Origin: Hydrogenophaga sp040372165
Lineage (GTDB): Bacteria > Pseudomonadota > Gammaproteobacteria > Burkholderiales > Burkholderiaceae_C
Length of the DNA stretch: 64,000 nt
Assembly: GCF_040372165.1 (NCBI RefSeq)
Contig: NZ_BAABWG010000005.1
Coordinates: 62,001 to 126,000, forward strand
Direction: 5' to 3'
This document shows, one piece after another, positions 17,273-25,033 of the stretch (positions are counted from its first letter, which is position 1; every line of letters begins with the position of its first letter). The position numbers were made by a program, and so were the translations under genes. The notes beneath the pieces were generated by a model. It was not told the DNA's origin and ran no database searches. It saw only the letters and a list, made by a program, of their open reading frames with translations.

Positions 17273-18673
17273 ATGTTCAAACATGATGCATGCCCCAGCG
17301 GCGTGCCCTTTGACGCGCTGCGTGCGACTGCCGCGGCGGCGGTTCTGTTCGTTGCCACGCACTCGGCGCTGGCACAGGTTCCGGCGGCCACGCCCGACAC
17401 GGATACAAGCCCCTGGTCTGTTCCACACTGGATGCCCCCGCAAGAAGCGCAACCGGGCGAGGACATGGTTCCTGCAGACATGGAGCAGGCCAAAAAGCTC
17501 TGGCTTCAGGCCAATCAGGAAGTCGCGGAATTTCCACGCGGTCATATGGACCTCATGCGATGGGAACGAAAGCAGGCACAAACACAAGCAAAATCGCAAG
17601 CAAAGGACGGTGCTGAACCCTTCGCAGAAGCCGAATTGGGGCTGAGCGAAGTGCTGCAGCAATCCATGCTGCTGCGGCCCGATTTGATGCTCGCGCCAGG
17701 CATGAGCACACTTCAGGAGGCGCAAGTCGATGCAGCCTACGCCGACCACCGCCGCAACGTTCAGGCGGCCTGGATCAAAGCCATCGAAGCCAAAAAAACT
17801 GCCCACCTTCAGCAAGCCATGCTGGACAACGCCCGCACAGGCACCGAACTGGGCAGGCGCATGGTGCGTGCAGGCAACTGGAGCCAGGCGCGCTACATGC
17901 AGGAGCAACTGATCGAGGCCAATGCCTGGCAGACGCTCGCACAAACACGCCAGGAAGAACAGTCTGCCATTGCCGCACTGGCCACTCTGATGGGTGTCTG
18001 GCAGACCGAGGCCATCGCTGCGCTGGCAGAGCGTTTGCCGAAGCAGTTGCCTGCCGTCGAAAAGCCGCCGCTCACAGGTTCTGCTCCCACCTTGCCCGCA
18101 GATGCCATGGCGCAAGCCATGGCGCGCCACCCGGGCGTGTCGTCCGCGCGCTTCGCCGCTGAGCGTCACTTGCGCGCGCTGCCACCTGGCCGATGGTCTC
18201 AGTGGCAAAACCAGGTGTCGGTCACCCTGACGGAGCACGGTGGAGCGATCAGCGCCCCACGCCTGCGAGACCGCCGCCTGCTCAATGACGAACCTTTGAT
18301 GGAAGCCGTGGAGATGCAAGCACAGGCCATGCAGATGGCCACAGAGCGTCGCGCCCAGGTTCGCCGGGCGTGGGCAGAACTGCAGTGGCGCCAGGCACAG
18401 GCTGGCCACGCTGAAGGCGTGCTGCTGAAGCTTCAAACAGCGCTCGAGGACGAGACGCTGCTTCGCTACAACGGCATGCTGCAAAGCACGTGGGAGCTGC
18501 TCGCCAGCGCTCGCAGCAAACTGCAGGCCGTGGAAGGCGGTGTCAGTGCCAGAGCGGCCTACTGGCTGGCCAAAGCCAACTGGGATGCCCTGCAACTGGG
18601 CGCAGACGACCAGCCCACCGACATGAGCTCCGCCAGCAGCGGAGCTGGCGAATCGGCCACAGGAGGACACTGA
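17273..18673 (+). CDS. TolC-family outer-membrane-factor-like protein
   Basis: This is a 466-residue precursor with a signal-like hydrophobic segment ending in ALA near residue 35. It has long Ala/Gln/Glu-rich coiled-coil helices in two repeats, as in outer-membrane efflux proteins. A pseudo-repeat is visible as AYADHRRNVQAAWIKAIEAKK in the first half and RAQVRRAWAELQWRQAQAGH in the second. It ends one base before the multicopper oxidase start and is surely cotranscribed with it. No inner-membrane pump or membrane-fusion protein is nearby, so the export partner is unknown. A GGAG lies about 8 bases before ATG 17273. Confidence 0.72.
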   Translation: MFKHDACPSGVPFDALRATAAAAVLFVATHSALAQVPAATPDTDTSPWSVPHWMPPQEAQPGEDMVPADMEQAKKLWLQANQEVAEFPRGHMDLMRWERKQAQTQAKSQAKDGAEPFAEAELGLSEVLQQSMLLRPDLMLAPGMSTLQEAQVDAAYADHRRNVQAAWIKAIEAKKTAHLQQAMLDNARTGTELGRRMVRAGNWSQARYMQEQLIEANAWQTLAQTRQEEQSAIAALATLMGVWQTEAIAALAERLPKQLPAVEKPPLTGSAPTLPADAMAQAMARHPGVSSARFAAERHLRALPPGRWSQWQNQVSVTLTEHGGAISAPRLRDRRLLNDEPLMEAVEMQAQAMQMATERRAQVRRAWAELQWRQAQAGHAEGVLLKLQTALEDETLLRYNGMLQSTWELLASARSKLQAVEGGVSARAAYWLAKANWDALQLGADDQPTDMSSASSGAGESATGGH

Positions 18674-18674
18674 C

Positions 18675-20111
18675 ATGACCAAAACCCATCAACCCCATAC
18701 CCCAGCCTCCGGCGTGAGCCGACGCCACTTCTTTGCTGGCGCTGGCGCAGCCGTAGCCGCCGCCACGGTTTCGCGCAGCGCGCTCGCCGCCATTCCCGAA
18801 GCACCCCAGCAAACCTCTGCCGACACCGCACAGCCCTGGACCCCGTCCGGTGTCACAGGTGCTGGCCGCCCATACACCCCGGTGGTCACCATCAATGGCT
18901 GGACATTGCCATGGCGCATGAACAACGGCGTCAAGGAGTTTCATCTGGTGGCCGAACCAGTGGTGCGGGAAATGACACCTGGCTTTTTGGTGAACATGTG
19001 GGGCTACAACGGCCAAAGCCCGGGCCCGACCATTGAGGTGGTCGAGGGCGACAAGGTGCGCATCTATGTGACCAACCGTCTGCCGGAACACACCACCATC
19101 CACTGGCACGGCCAGCGCTTGCCCAATGGCATGGATGGCGTCGGTGGCCTCAACCAGCCCCAGATTCCGCCCGGCAAGACCTTCGTCTACGAATTCGAAG
19201 CCAAACGCCCCGGCACTTTCATGTACCACCCGCACGCGGACGAGATGACGCAGATGGCCATGGGCATGATGGGCTTCTGGGTGACACACCCCCGCAAGCG
19301 CCACCCCCTGATCGACGACGTGCAGCGCGACTACTGCTTCCTGCTCAACTCGTTCGACGTGGAGCCGGGCTCAATGACGCCGCAGGTGAACACCATGCTT
19401 GACCAGAACATCTGGGCATGGAACAGCCGCGTCTTCCCCGGCCTGGACCCGTTGGTGGCGCGATTGAACGACCGGGTGCGGGTGCGCATTGGCAACCTCA
19501 CCATGACCAACCACCCCATCCACATCCATGGCATCGAGTTCGAGGTGACGGGAACGGACGGTGGGCCAGTGCCAAAGTCAGCGCGCTGGCCAGAGGTGAC
19601 CACCGACGTGGCCGTGGGGCAAATGCGCCAGATCGAATTCCTGGCCGATGAACCCGGCGACTGGGCCATGCACTGCCACAAAAGCCACCACACCATGGGC
19701 GCCATGGGGCATGACGTGCCCACCATGATTGGCGCTGATCACCGGGGACTGGTGGGCGCCATGCAGCGCGCCAACCCCGAATACATGGTCATGGGCGAGC
19801 GCGGCATGGCCGATATGGGGGAGATGGAAATGCCATTGCCTCACAACACCTTCCCCATGATGACCGGCACCGGCCCTTATGGCGCGGTGGAAATGGGCGG
19901 CATGTTCAACGTGTTGAAGGTGCGTGCGGACCTGCCCGCAGGCAAATACACCAACCCCGACTGGTACCAACAGCCTCCGGGCACACGTGCCTTTGAAGTG
20001 GCGACGGGTGACATGCCTGCAGCGCCGCGCGCCAAGGCTGCGCCTGCGGGCGACAAGCCAGCCCACGCCCACGCCAAGAAGCCCGGTGCTCACCACCGTC
20101 ACGGCGATTGA
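18675..20111 (+). CDS. copA: Multicopper oxidase, CopA/CumA-like, Tat-exported
   Basis: This is a 478-residue precursor. A Tat motif SRRHFF is followed by a hydrophobic Ala-rich stretch ending in ALA near residue 38. All four copper-site motifs are present in order: HWHGQRLPNG, YHPHADEMTQ, HPIHIHG and HCHKSHHTMGAMG. The last supplies the type 1 Cys, His and Met. A Met-rich stretch (about residues 375-415) and a His-rich end (HAHAKKPGAHHRHGD) could bind extra copper. Such enzymes oxidise Cu(I) in the periplasm. It sits between the TolC-like and cupredoxin genes; AGGAGG at 18661-18666 precedes the start. Confidence 0.92.
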   Translation: MTKTHQPHTPASGVSRRHFFAGAGAAVAAATVSRSALAAIPEAPQQTSADTAQPWTPSGVTGAGRPYTPVVTINGWTLPWRMNNGVKEFHLVAEPVVREMTPGFLVNMWGYNGQSPGPTIEVVEGDKVRIYVTNRLPEHTTIHWHGQRLPNGMDGVGGLNQPQIPPGKTFVYEFEAKRPGTFMYHPHADEMTQMAMGMMGFWVTHPRKRHPLIDDVQRDYCFLLNSFDVEPGSMTPQVNTMLDQNIWAWNSRVFPGLDPLVARLNDRVRVRIGNLTMTNHPIHIHGIEFEVTGTDGGPVPKSARWPEVTTDVAVGQMRQIEFLADEPGDWAMHCHKSHHTMGAMGHDVPTMIGADHRGLVGAMQRANPEYMVMGERGMADMGEMEMPLPHNTFPMMTGTGPYGAVEMGGMFNVLKVRADLPAGKYTNPDWYQQPPGTRAFEVATGDMPAAPRAKAAPAGDKPAHAHAKKPGAHHRHGD

Positions 20112-20149
20112 ACACCCGTTGAAAGAACGATTGAATGAAAGCCAAACCG

Positions 20150-20701
20150 ATGAAAAATCCAACCTCCACACCTGCCGCCAAACCATTCACCCGGCGCCAG
20201 TTCCAAGCCTCTCTCGCGGCCCTGCCCTTGCTGGCCTTGGCCCCTCTGGCCCGGGCCCATGGCGATGCACATGGGAAAAAAGACACGCCTGCCTCCAAAG
20301 ACAAAGCCAATCAGGCACCCGCAGAGCAAAAAGCCTGGGGCATTGCGGGCCGGTCGACGCAAGTCGGTCGAACCGTTGAACTGCGCATGAGCGATGACAT
20401 GCGCTTCTCGCCAGACACGTTGACCGTCAAACAGGGTGAGACCCTTCGCATCGTTGCGATCAACGACGGCAAGGTCATGCACGAGTTCGTGCTCGGTACC
20501 GACGAAGAGCTGAACGCCCATGCGGCGCTGATGAAGAAGTTTCCCAACATGGAGCACGACGAGCCCTACATGACCCACGTGCCACCTGGCCAGCGCGGCG
20601 AAGTCATCTGGCACTTCAACCGCCCTGGCACCTTCGGCTTTGCCTGCCTCATCGCCGGGCATTTCGAAGCCGGCATGCGCGGCACGTTGACCGTCGCGTG
20701 A
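20150..20701 (+). CDS. Periplasmic cupredoxin-domain protein
   Basis: This precursor of about 183 residues has a Tat-like motif TRRQFQ and a hydrophobic segment ending in ARAHG. The cupredoxin fold is signalled by MRFSPDTLTVKQGETLRIV, then the first ligand His in MHEFVLG. The C-terminal ligand loop ACLIAGHFEAGMRG follows, with C-x4-H-x4-M spacing for a type 1 copper site. It may carry electrons or copper for the upstream oxidase. ATG 20135 (five residues longer) is an alternative start. Its stop overlaps possible starts of the DUF411 gene. Confidence 0.88.
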   Translation: MKNPTSTPAAKPFTRRQFQASLAALPLLALAPLARAHGDAHGKKDTPASKDKANQAPAEQKAWGIAGRSTQVGRTVELRMSDDMRFSPDTLTVKQGETLRIVAINDGKVMHEFVLGTDEELNAHAALMKKFPNMEHDEPYMTHVPPGQRGEVIWHFNRPGTFGFACLIAGHFEAGMRGTLTVA

Positions 20702-20736
20702 TGGACACCACTTCAACCCAATACAGCAGACACAAC

Positions 20737-21222
20737 ATGAACCGACGAAAACTACTGGGCAGCATCGTGTCTCTCGCGGCCGCGACCCTGCTTGCTCCAC
20801 CACTTGTGCGCGCCGAAGGCGCCAAAGCCGACAGTGATTTGCCGACCATGGAAGTCTGGAAAGACCCCAGCTGCGGTTGTTGCAAGGACTGGGTGAGCTA
20901 CCTGGAGAAAGATGGTTTCAAGGTCATCGTGCACGACACCGGAAACAATGCCATGCGGCGCCGGCTGGGCCTACCCATGAAATACGCCTCTTGCCACACG
21001 GCCCTGATTGGCGGCTATGTGGTCGAAGGCCATGTCAACGCCCCCGAGATCCGACGCATGCTCAAAGAGAAGCCCGATGCCCTTGGCCTCTCCGTTCCCG
21101 GCATGCCCGTTGGCAGTCCCGGTATGGACGGCCCGGTCTATCAGGGCCGAAAAGACCCTTATGACGTTGTCCTCGTGAACAAGGACGGCAGCCACAAGGT
21201 CTACCAGTCCTACCACCGCTGA
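20737..21222 (+). CDS. DUF411 metal-binding protein
   Basis: The precursor is 161 residues if it starts at ATG 20737, with a twin-Arg-like NRRKLLGS and a hydrophobic export segment. The mature domain begins with MEVWKDPSCGCCKDW, the conserved DUF411 C-x-C-C site, and continues with ASCHTALIGGYVVEGHVNAPEI. DUF411 proteins are periplasmic and usually found in copper or other metal resistance clusters. Upstream starts GTG 20698 or ATG 20701 would overlap the cupredoxin stop and give an N-terminal extension. Proposed role: copper binding or handling. Confidence 0.87.
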   Translation: MNRRKLLGSIVSLAAATLLAPPLVRAEGAKADSDLPTMEVWKDPSCGCCKDWVSYLEKDGFKVIVHDTGNNAMRRRLGLPMKYASCHTALIGGYVVEGHVNAPEIRRMLKEKPDALGLSVPGMPVGSPGMDGPVYQGRKDPYDVVLVNKDGSHKVYQSYHR

Positions 21223-21249
21223 CCCCACCCATCCGTTCTGGAGATCCCG

Positions 21250-21615
21250 ATGTCCATCCGATTCCATCCGCTCTCACGCTCCATTTCCCGCACATGCGCC
21301 ACCACACTGATCGCCATCGGTGCGCTGTCGCTTTCCGCCCTGGCCCACGCCGAAGACCCGGTTGCTCCCGCGGCGGCAACTGCCAGCGACAAGCTGCCAT
21401 GGGTTGATGGCACCGTCCGCAAAGTCGACACGGCACAGGGCAAGATCACGCTCAAGCACGGCGAGATCACCAACCTCGACATGCCGCCCATGTCGATGGT
21501 GTTCAAGGTAGCCGATCCATCCATGCTCGAAGGCATCAAGCCTGGTGACGCGGTCCAGTTTCAGGCCAGTGAGGTGCAAGGCGCCTACACCGCGGTGCAA
21601 ATCCGCAAACCATGA
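21250..21615 (+). CDS. CusF/CopK-like periplasmic copper-binding protein
   Basis: This is a 121-residue precursor with a signal peptide ending in LAHAED near residue 32. The mature part is the small beta-barrel of CusF_Ec: VDGTVRKVD, then ITLKHGEI, then the Met-rich metal loop DMPPMSMVFKV and KPGDAVQFQA. CusF-type proteins bind Cu(I)/Ag(I) in the periplasm through the Met/His/Trp site. It ends the copper cluster, 27 bp after the DUF411 gene. Confidence 0.88.
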   Translation: MSIRFHPLSRSISRTCATTLIAIGALSLSALAHAEDPVAPAAATASDKLPWVDGTVRKVDTAQGKITLKHGEITNLDMPPMSMVFKVADPSMLEGIKPGDAVQFQASEVQGAYTAVQIRKP

Positions 21616-22004
21616 CGTTTCTACATCCAGGCGGCTCACAGTGCTGGTGTTCCACCTCCTCACTGGTGGCCGCCTTGCGTGCCTGAATTGGCCGGCCAGG
21701 ACCTGCCCGCGACCTGCCCGGCACCACTCGTGCAGTAGCACTCGTGCGTGACAGTTCACACGCTTTGCTCCGGCAATTTGCTAAAGCCTCCCCAAAGAGA
21801 GGTGCATACCTTTGGGGCAGGTACCAAACAGGACCAAGGTCTAAAGCGGAAAAAAGCATGCTTTGCCCTTGGTACGCGGCATTTTCACGCCGTTTTTGTG
21901 CTGTTTTTCTCAGTTAAACACTTTGGCTGTTGTGTCGACACTAAAGGCACACCTGAATTTTGCAGGTGCAACTTTATGGGGTTATCGCCCCGAGGACGTC
22001 CTGC
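21616..22004. other. Intergenic region between copper cluster and chemoreceptor
   Basis: This 389-bp stretch has no convincing gene. It contains a perfect 8-bp inverted repeat CCCCAAAG (21790-21797) and CTTTGGGG (21810-21817) with a 12-base loop. It also holds the sigma-28-like promoter listed separately. No clear intrinsic terminator with a T-tract follows the copper cluster. Confidence 0.4.
21915..21941 (+). promoter_or_regulatory. Candidate sigma-28 (FliA) promoter for the chemoreceptor gene
   Basis: TAAACACT (21915-21922) and GTCGACAC (21934-21941) are separated by exactly 11 bases. This is the spacing of the flagellar sigma-28 consensus TAAA-N(15)-GCCGATAA. The TAAA and CGA cores match and the other positions are degenerate. 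It lies 64 bp before the start codon of a chemoreceptor, a typical FliA target. Confidence 0.5.
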
Positions 22005-23582
22005 ATGAGAGTCAACACCCCCGTCACTCAGAACGAGTTCGTCTACGCTGACGGCGTCACTCTGGTCTCCATGACAGACCTGAAGGGACGTATTACCTAC
22101 GCCAACGATGCCTTCATTGCCGTCTCCGGCTTCGAGCGCGAAGAGCTGTACGGCAAACCCCACAACCTCATCCGCCACCCGGACATGCCGCCAGAAGCAT
22201 TCCGCGACATGTGGTCAACCCTGCAATCAGGATCGCCCTGGTCCGCGCTGGTCAAGAACCGGCGCAAGAACGGCGACCACTACTGGGTCATGGCCAACGC
22301 CACGCCTGTGATGAGCAATGGCAAACCCGAAGGCTATATGTCGGTACGCACCAAGCCTTCCCGTTCAGACATCCAGGCCGCTGAAGAGCTGTATGCCCGC
22401 ATGCGCGAAGAGGCTTCCTCCGGTCAGGTCAAACTCGGACTCAGCCGCGGCAGACTGGTCCGCAAAGGACTGGTTGGAGCGGTACAGCGCATGACCCGAC
22501 TGACGCTGGGTCGTCGCATGGCCATCGGCACCCTGACGCTGGCTGCGGCCGTTCAGGCCATCGAACACATGAGTGAAGGCTTTGGAGCATGGGGACACTA
22601 CGGCGCCCTCGCTGGAACCGTGCTACTGGCGCTGGGCATGGCCTGGCTGCTCAAACGCGTTTTCACAGCCCCATTGGGCGAAACGGTCGACTTCGCCAAC
22701 CGGATGGCCGCTGGCGACCTCACCGGTCGCATGAGCGCAAGCCAACCCGGAGAGTTCGGCGAACTGGCACGCGCACTCAATCAGTTGAACGTCAACCTGC
22801 AGGCCGTTGTCTCCGACGTGCGCCGCGAAGTGCAAGGTGTGTCCATTGCAGCCACGGAAATCGCTTCGGGCAACAGTGACCTCTCTGCCCGCACCGAGTC
22901 CCAGGCCAGCAGCCTGCAGGAAACCGCTGCCTCCATGGAGGAGATCACCAGCACGGTTCAGCACAGTGCCACTTCCGCATCCGAAGCCGCTCGCATTGCC
23001 GAGCAGGCTGCCTCCGTGGCCCGGGAGTCGAACCAGGCCATGCAGATGCTGATTGGCACCATGGAGAACATCCAGAAATCTTCCAGCCGGATCGGCGAGA
23101 TCATCCAGGTCATCGACGGCATCTCGTTCCAGACCAACATTCTGGCGCTGAACGCCGCCGTGGAAGCCGCCAGAGCCGGGGAACAAGGGCGCGGCTTCGC
23201 CGTCGTCGCGGGTGAAGTCCGCTCACTGGCCCAGCGCACCCTCACAGCCGCCAGCGAGATCAAGGGGTTGATCGAAGAGTCCGCCAACACCGTGGCAAAG
23301 GGCAGTACGCAGGTCAATGAGGCCAGTGCCACCATCGCCGGCATGCTCCAGTCGGTGGTGCAGGTGGATTCGCTCATCAACGAAATCACCTCGGCCAGCC
23401 AGGAGCAGTCCCAGGGGCTGTCGCAGATCAACGAGGCAGTGGGTCACATGGATTCGGTCACGCAACAGAATTCGGCCATGGTCGAGCAACTCTCTGCCGC
23501 GTCGACTTCCCTGCAGCAGCAGTCCCGCGTGCTGGAAGAAACCGTGAGGGTCTTCAAGTTGCAAAACAGCACCACTGCCTGA
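22005..23582 (+). CDS. Aer-like methyl-accepting chemotaxis protein with N-terminal PAS domain
   Basis: This 525-residue receptor has several parts. A PAS domain lies at about 10-120 (TYANDAFIAVSGFEREEL, LIRHPDMPPEAFRDMW, NGDHYWVMANATPV). A hydrophobic membrane region follows at about 165-210, then HAMP (FANRMAAGDLTGRM). Last is a long signalling domain with the conserved hairpin FQTNILALNAAVEAARAGE. The PAS sequence is that of Aer energy-taxis receptors, which bind FAD and sense redox state from the cytoplasm. There is no periplasmic sensor domain and no C-terminal CheR-tether pentapeptide. It is a single gene behind a sigma-28-like promoter. Confidence 0.92.
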   Translation: MRVNTPVTQNEFVYADGVTLVSMTDLKGRITYANDAFIAVSGFEREELYGKPHNLIRHPDMPPEAFRDMWSTLQSGSPWSALVKNRRKNGDHYWVMANATPVMSNGKPEGYMSVRTKPSRSDIQAAEELYARMREEASSGQVKLGLSRGRLVRKGLVGAVQRMTRLTLGRRMAIGTLTLAAAVQAIEHMSEGFGAWGHYGALAGTVLLALGMAWLLKRVFTAPLGETVDFANRMAAGDLTGRMSASQPGEFGELARALNQLNVNLQAVVSDVRREVQGVSIAATEIASGNSDLSARTESQASSLQETAASMEEITSTVQHSATSASEAARIAEQAASVARESNQAMQMLIGTMENIQKSSSRIGEIIQVIDGISFQTNILALNAAVEAARAGEQGRGFAVVAGEVRSLAQRTLTAASEIKGLIEESANTVAKGSTQVNEASATIAGMLQSVVQVDSLINEITSASQEQSQGLSQINEAVGHMDSVTQQNSAMVEQLSAASTSLQQQSRVLEETVRVFKLQNSTTA

Positions 23583-23677
23583 GCGACCGTACCGAAGGCC
23601 TGCATCGCGCAGATTTCGCCCGTCGCTGGAGACACACTGACACGCAGATGGAGCCCCGCGCATGGTAATGTTGCGCC

Positions 23678-25027
23678 ATGCCAAACCAGCTGCGTTTTAC
23701 CCTGCTCTCCATTCGGGACCTTCTGGTCTCGATCGGGCCCTTCATCCTGCTCACGGTCGCACTGCTGGTGCTCGCCTTCTGGTGGCTCAAGCCAACCCCA
23801 CCCAGAAGTGTCATCCTGGCCACGGGACCTGAGCAAAGCGCCTACGACGAGTTTGGCAAGCGATATGCGCAATCGCTCGCGCACTTTGGCATCGAGGTGA
23901 AACTGCTGCGCTCCGACGGATCGTCCGACAACCTCAAGCTTCTGAGGAACGGTCAGGCTGACATCGGCTTTGTGCAAGGTGGGACGGCCGACATTGGCTA
24001 TGACGATGAAGAGTCTGTGGTCTCTCTGGGCAGCCTGTTCGTCGAACCGCTGTGGCTTTTCTATCGCGAGGACTCGGCCCGGAAACACATGCAGTCCGAC
24101 ACCATCCATTCCCTGTCAGACCTCAAGGGCTGGCGAGTGAACGTGGGTACGGCTGGCAGCGGGGTGCCTCGCCTGTTCAATACCTTGCTCGACGTCAACC
24201 GCATCGAGCGCCAGTCGATCGACATGATGGAGCTGGAGCAAACGCCTGCGACCGTCGACTTCCTGGAAGGCAAGATAGACGCCGTGGTTTTCGCCTCCGC
24301 GCCTGAGTCACTGATGGTGCAGATGCTGTTGCAGTCGCCTGGCATCAAGCTGCTGCACTTTCCTCAAAGCGAAGCCTACTCGCGCAGGTTTTCCTACCTC
24401 ACGCCCGTGGTGCTCCCCCAGGGCGTCGTCGACCTCTCGCAAAACGTACCAGCCAATGACGTCAAGCTGGTCGCATCCACCACCAGCCTGCTGGCTTCTT
24501 CCGGGACCCACCCGGCCATTGTCGACCTGTTCGCACAGTCGGCCATCAGCTTGCACGGTGGGTCGGGCTGGTTTCAGAAGGCCGGCGAGTTCCCCAGCCT
24601 GGAGCACAGCGAGGTCCCGCTCTCTGACGAAGCAGTGCGTGCCATCAGGAACGGCCCTCCCTTCCTGCAGCGCTACCTGCCGTTCTGGCTGGCCAACCTG
24701 GTCGAGCGCATGTGGCTGGCCATGGGCCTGATCATTGCGCTCGCCCTGCCACTTTCGCGAATCATCCCGCCTCTGTATGCCTTCAGGATCCGCTCCCGGG
24801 TATTTCGCTGGTATGCAGAGCTTCGCGACATCGAACAGCGTGTCGAAGCGTCACCGGAACAGACGCCGGACCTGCTCGACGAACTGGACGCCATCGACCA
24901 GAAAGTAGGCAAGGTAGTGATTCCGCTGGCCTACGCGGACGAGCTGTATGCGCTGCGCAGCAATATCCAGATGATCCGGCAGCGTCTGAAGGCGCACGCA
25001 GGCTCGACGGCACCCATTGACCACTGA
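23678..25027 (+). CDS. TAXI-family solute-binding protein with membrane anchors at both ends
   Basis: This is a 449-residue protein. An N-terminal hydrophobic segment (about 16-38) is followed by a TAXI/NMT1-like periplasmic fold: ILATGPEQSAYDEFGKRYAQ, NGQADIGFVQGGTAD, GWRVNVGTAGSGVPRLFNTLLD and FLEGKIDAVVFASAPE. A second hydrophobic segment, near residues 345-368, is followed by about 80 charged, probably coiled-coil residues in the cytoplasm. TAXI proteins usually feed TRAP transporters, but no TRAP permease is nearby. The double anchoring suggests a sensory or membrane-bound binding role instead. Confidence 0.82.
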   Translation: MPNQLRFTLLSIRDLLVSIGPFILLTVALLVLAFWWLKPTPPRSVILATGPEQSAYDEFGKRYAQSLAHFGIEVKLLRSDGSSDNLKLLRNGQADIGFVQGGTADIGYDDEESVVSLGSLFVEPLWLFYREDSARKHMQSDTIHSLSDLKGWRVNVGTAGSGVPRLFNTLLDVNRIERQSIDMMELEQTPATVDFLEGKIDAVVFASAPESLMVQMLLQSPGIKLLHFPQSEAYSRRFSYLTPVVLPQGVVDLSQNVPANDVKLVASTTSLLASSGTHPAIVDLFAQSAISLHGGSGWFQKAGEFPSLEHSEVPLSDEAVRAIRNGPPFLQRYLPFWLANLVERMWLAMGLIIALALPLSRIIPPLYAFRIRSRVFRWYAELRDIEQRVEASPEQTPDLLDELDAIDQKVGKVVIPLAYADELYALRSNIQMIRQRLKAHAGSTAPIDH

Positions 25028-25033
25028 TGTTGA

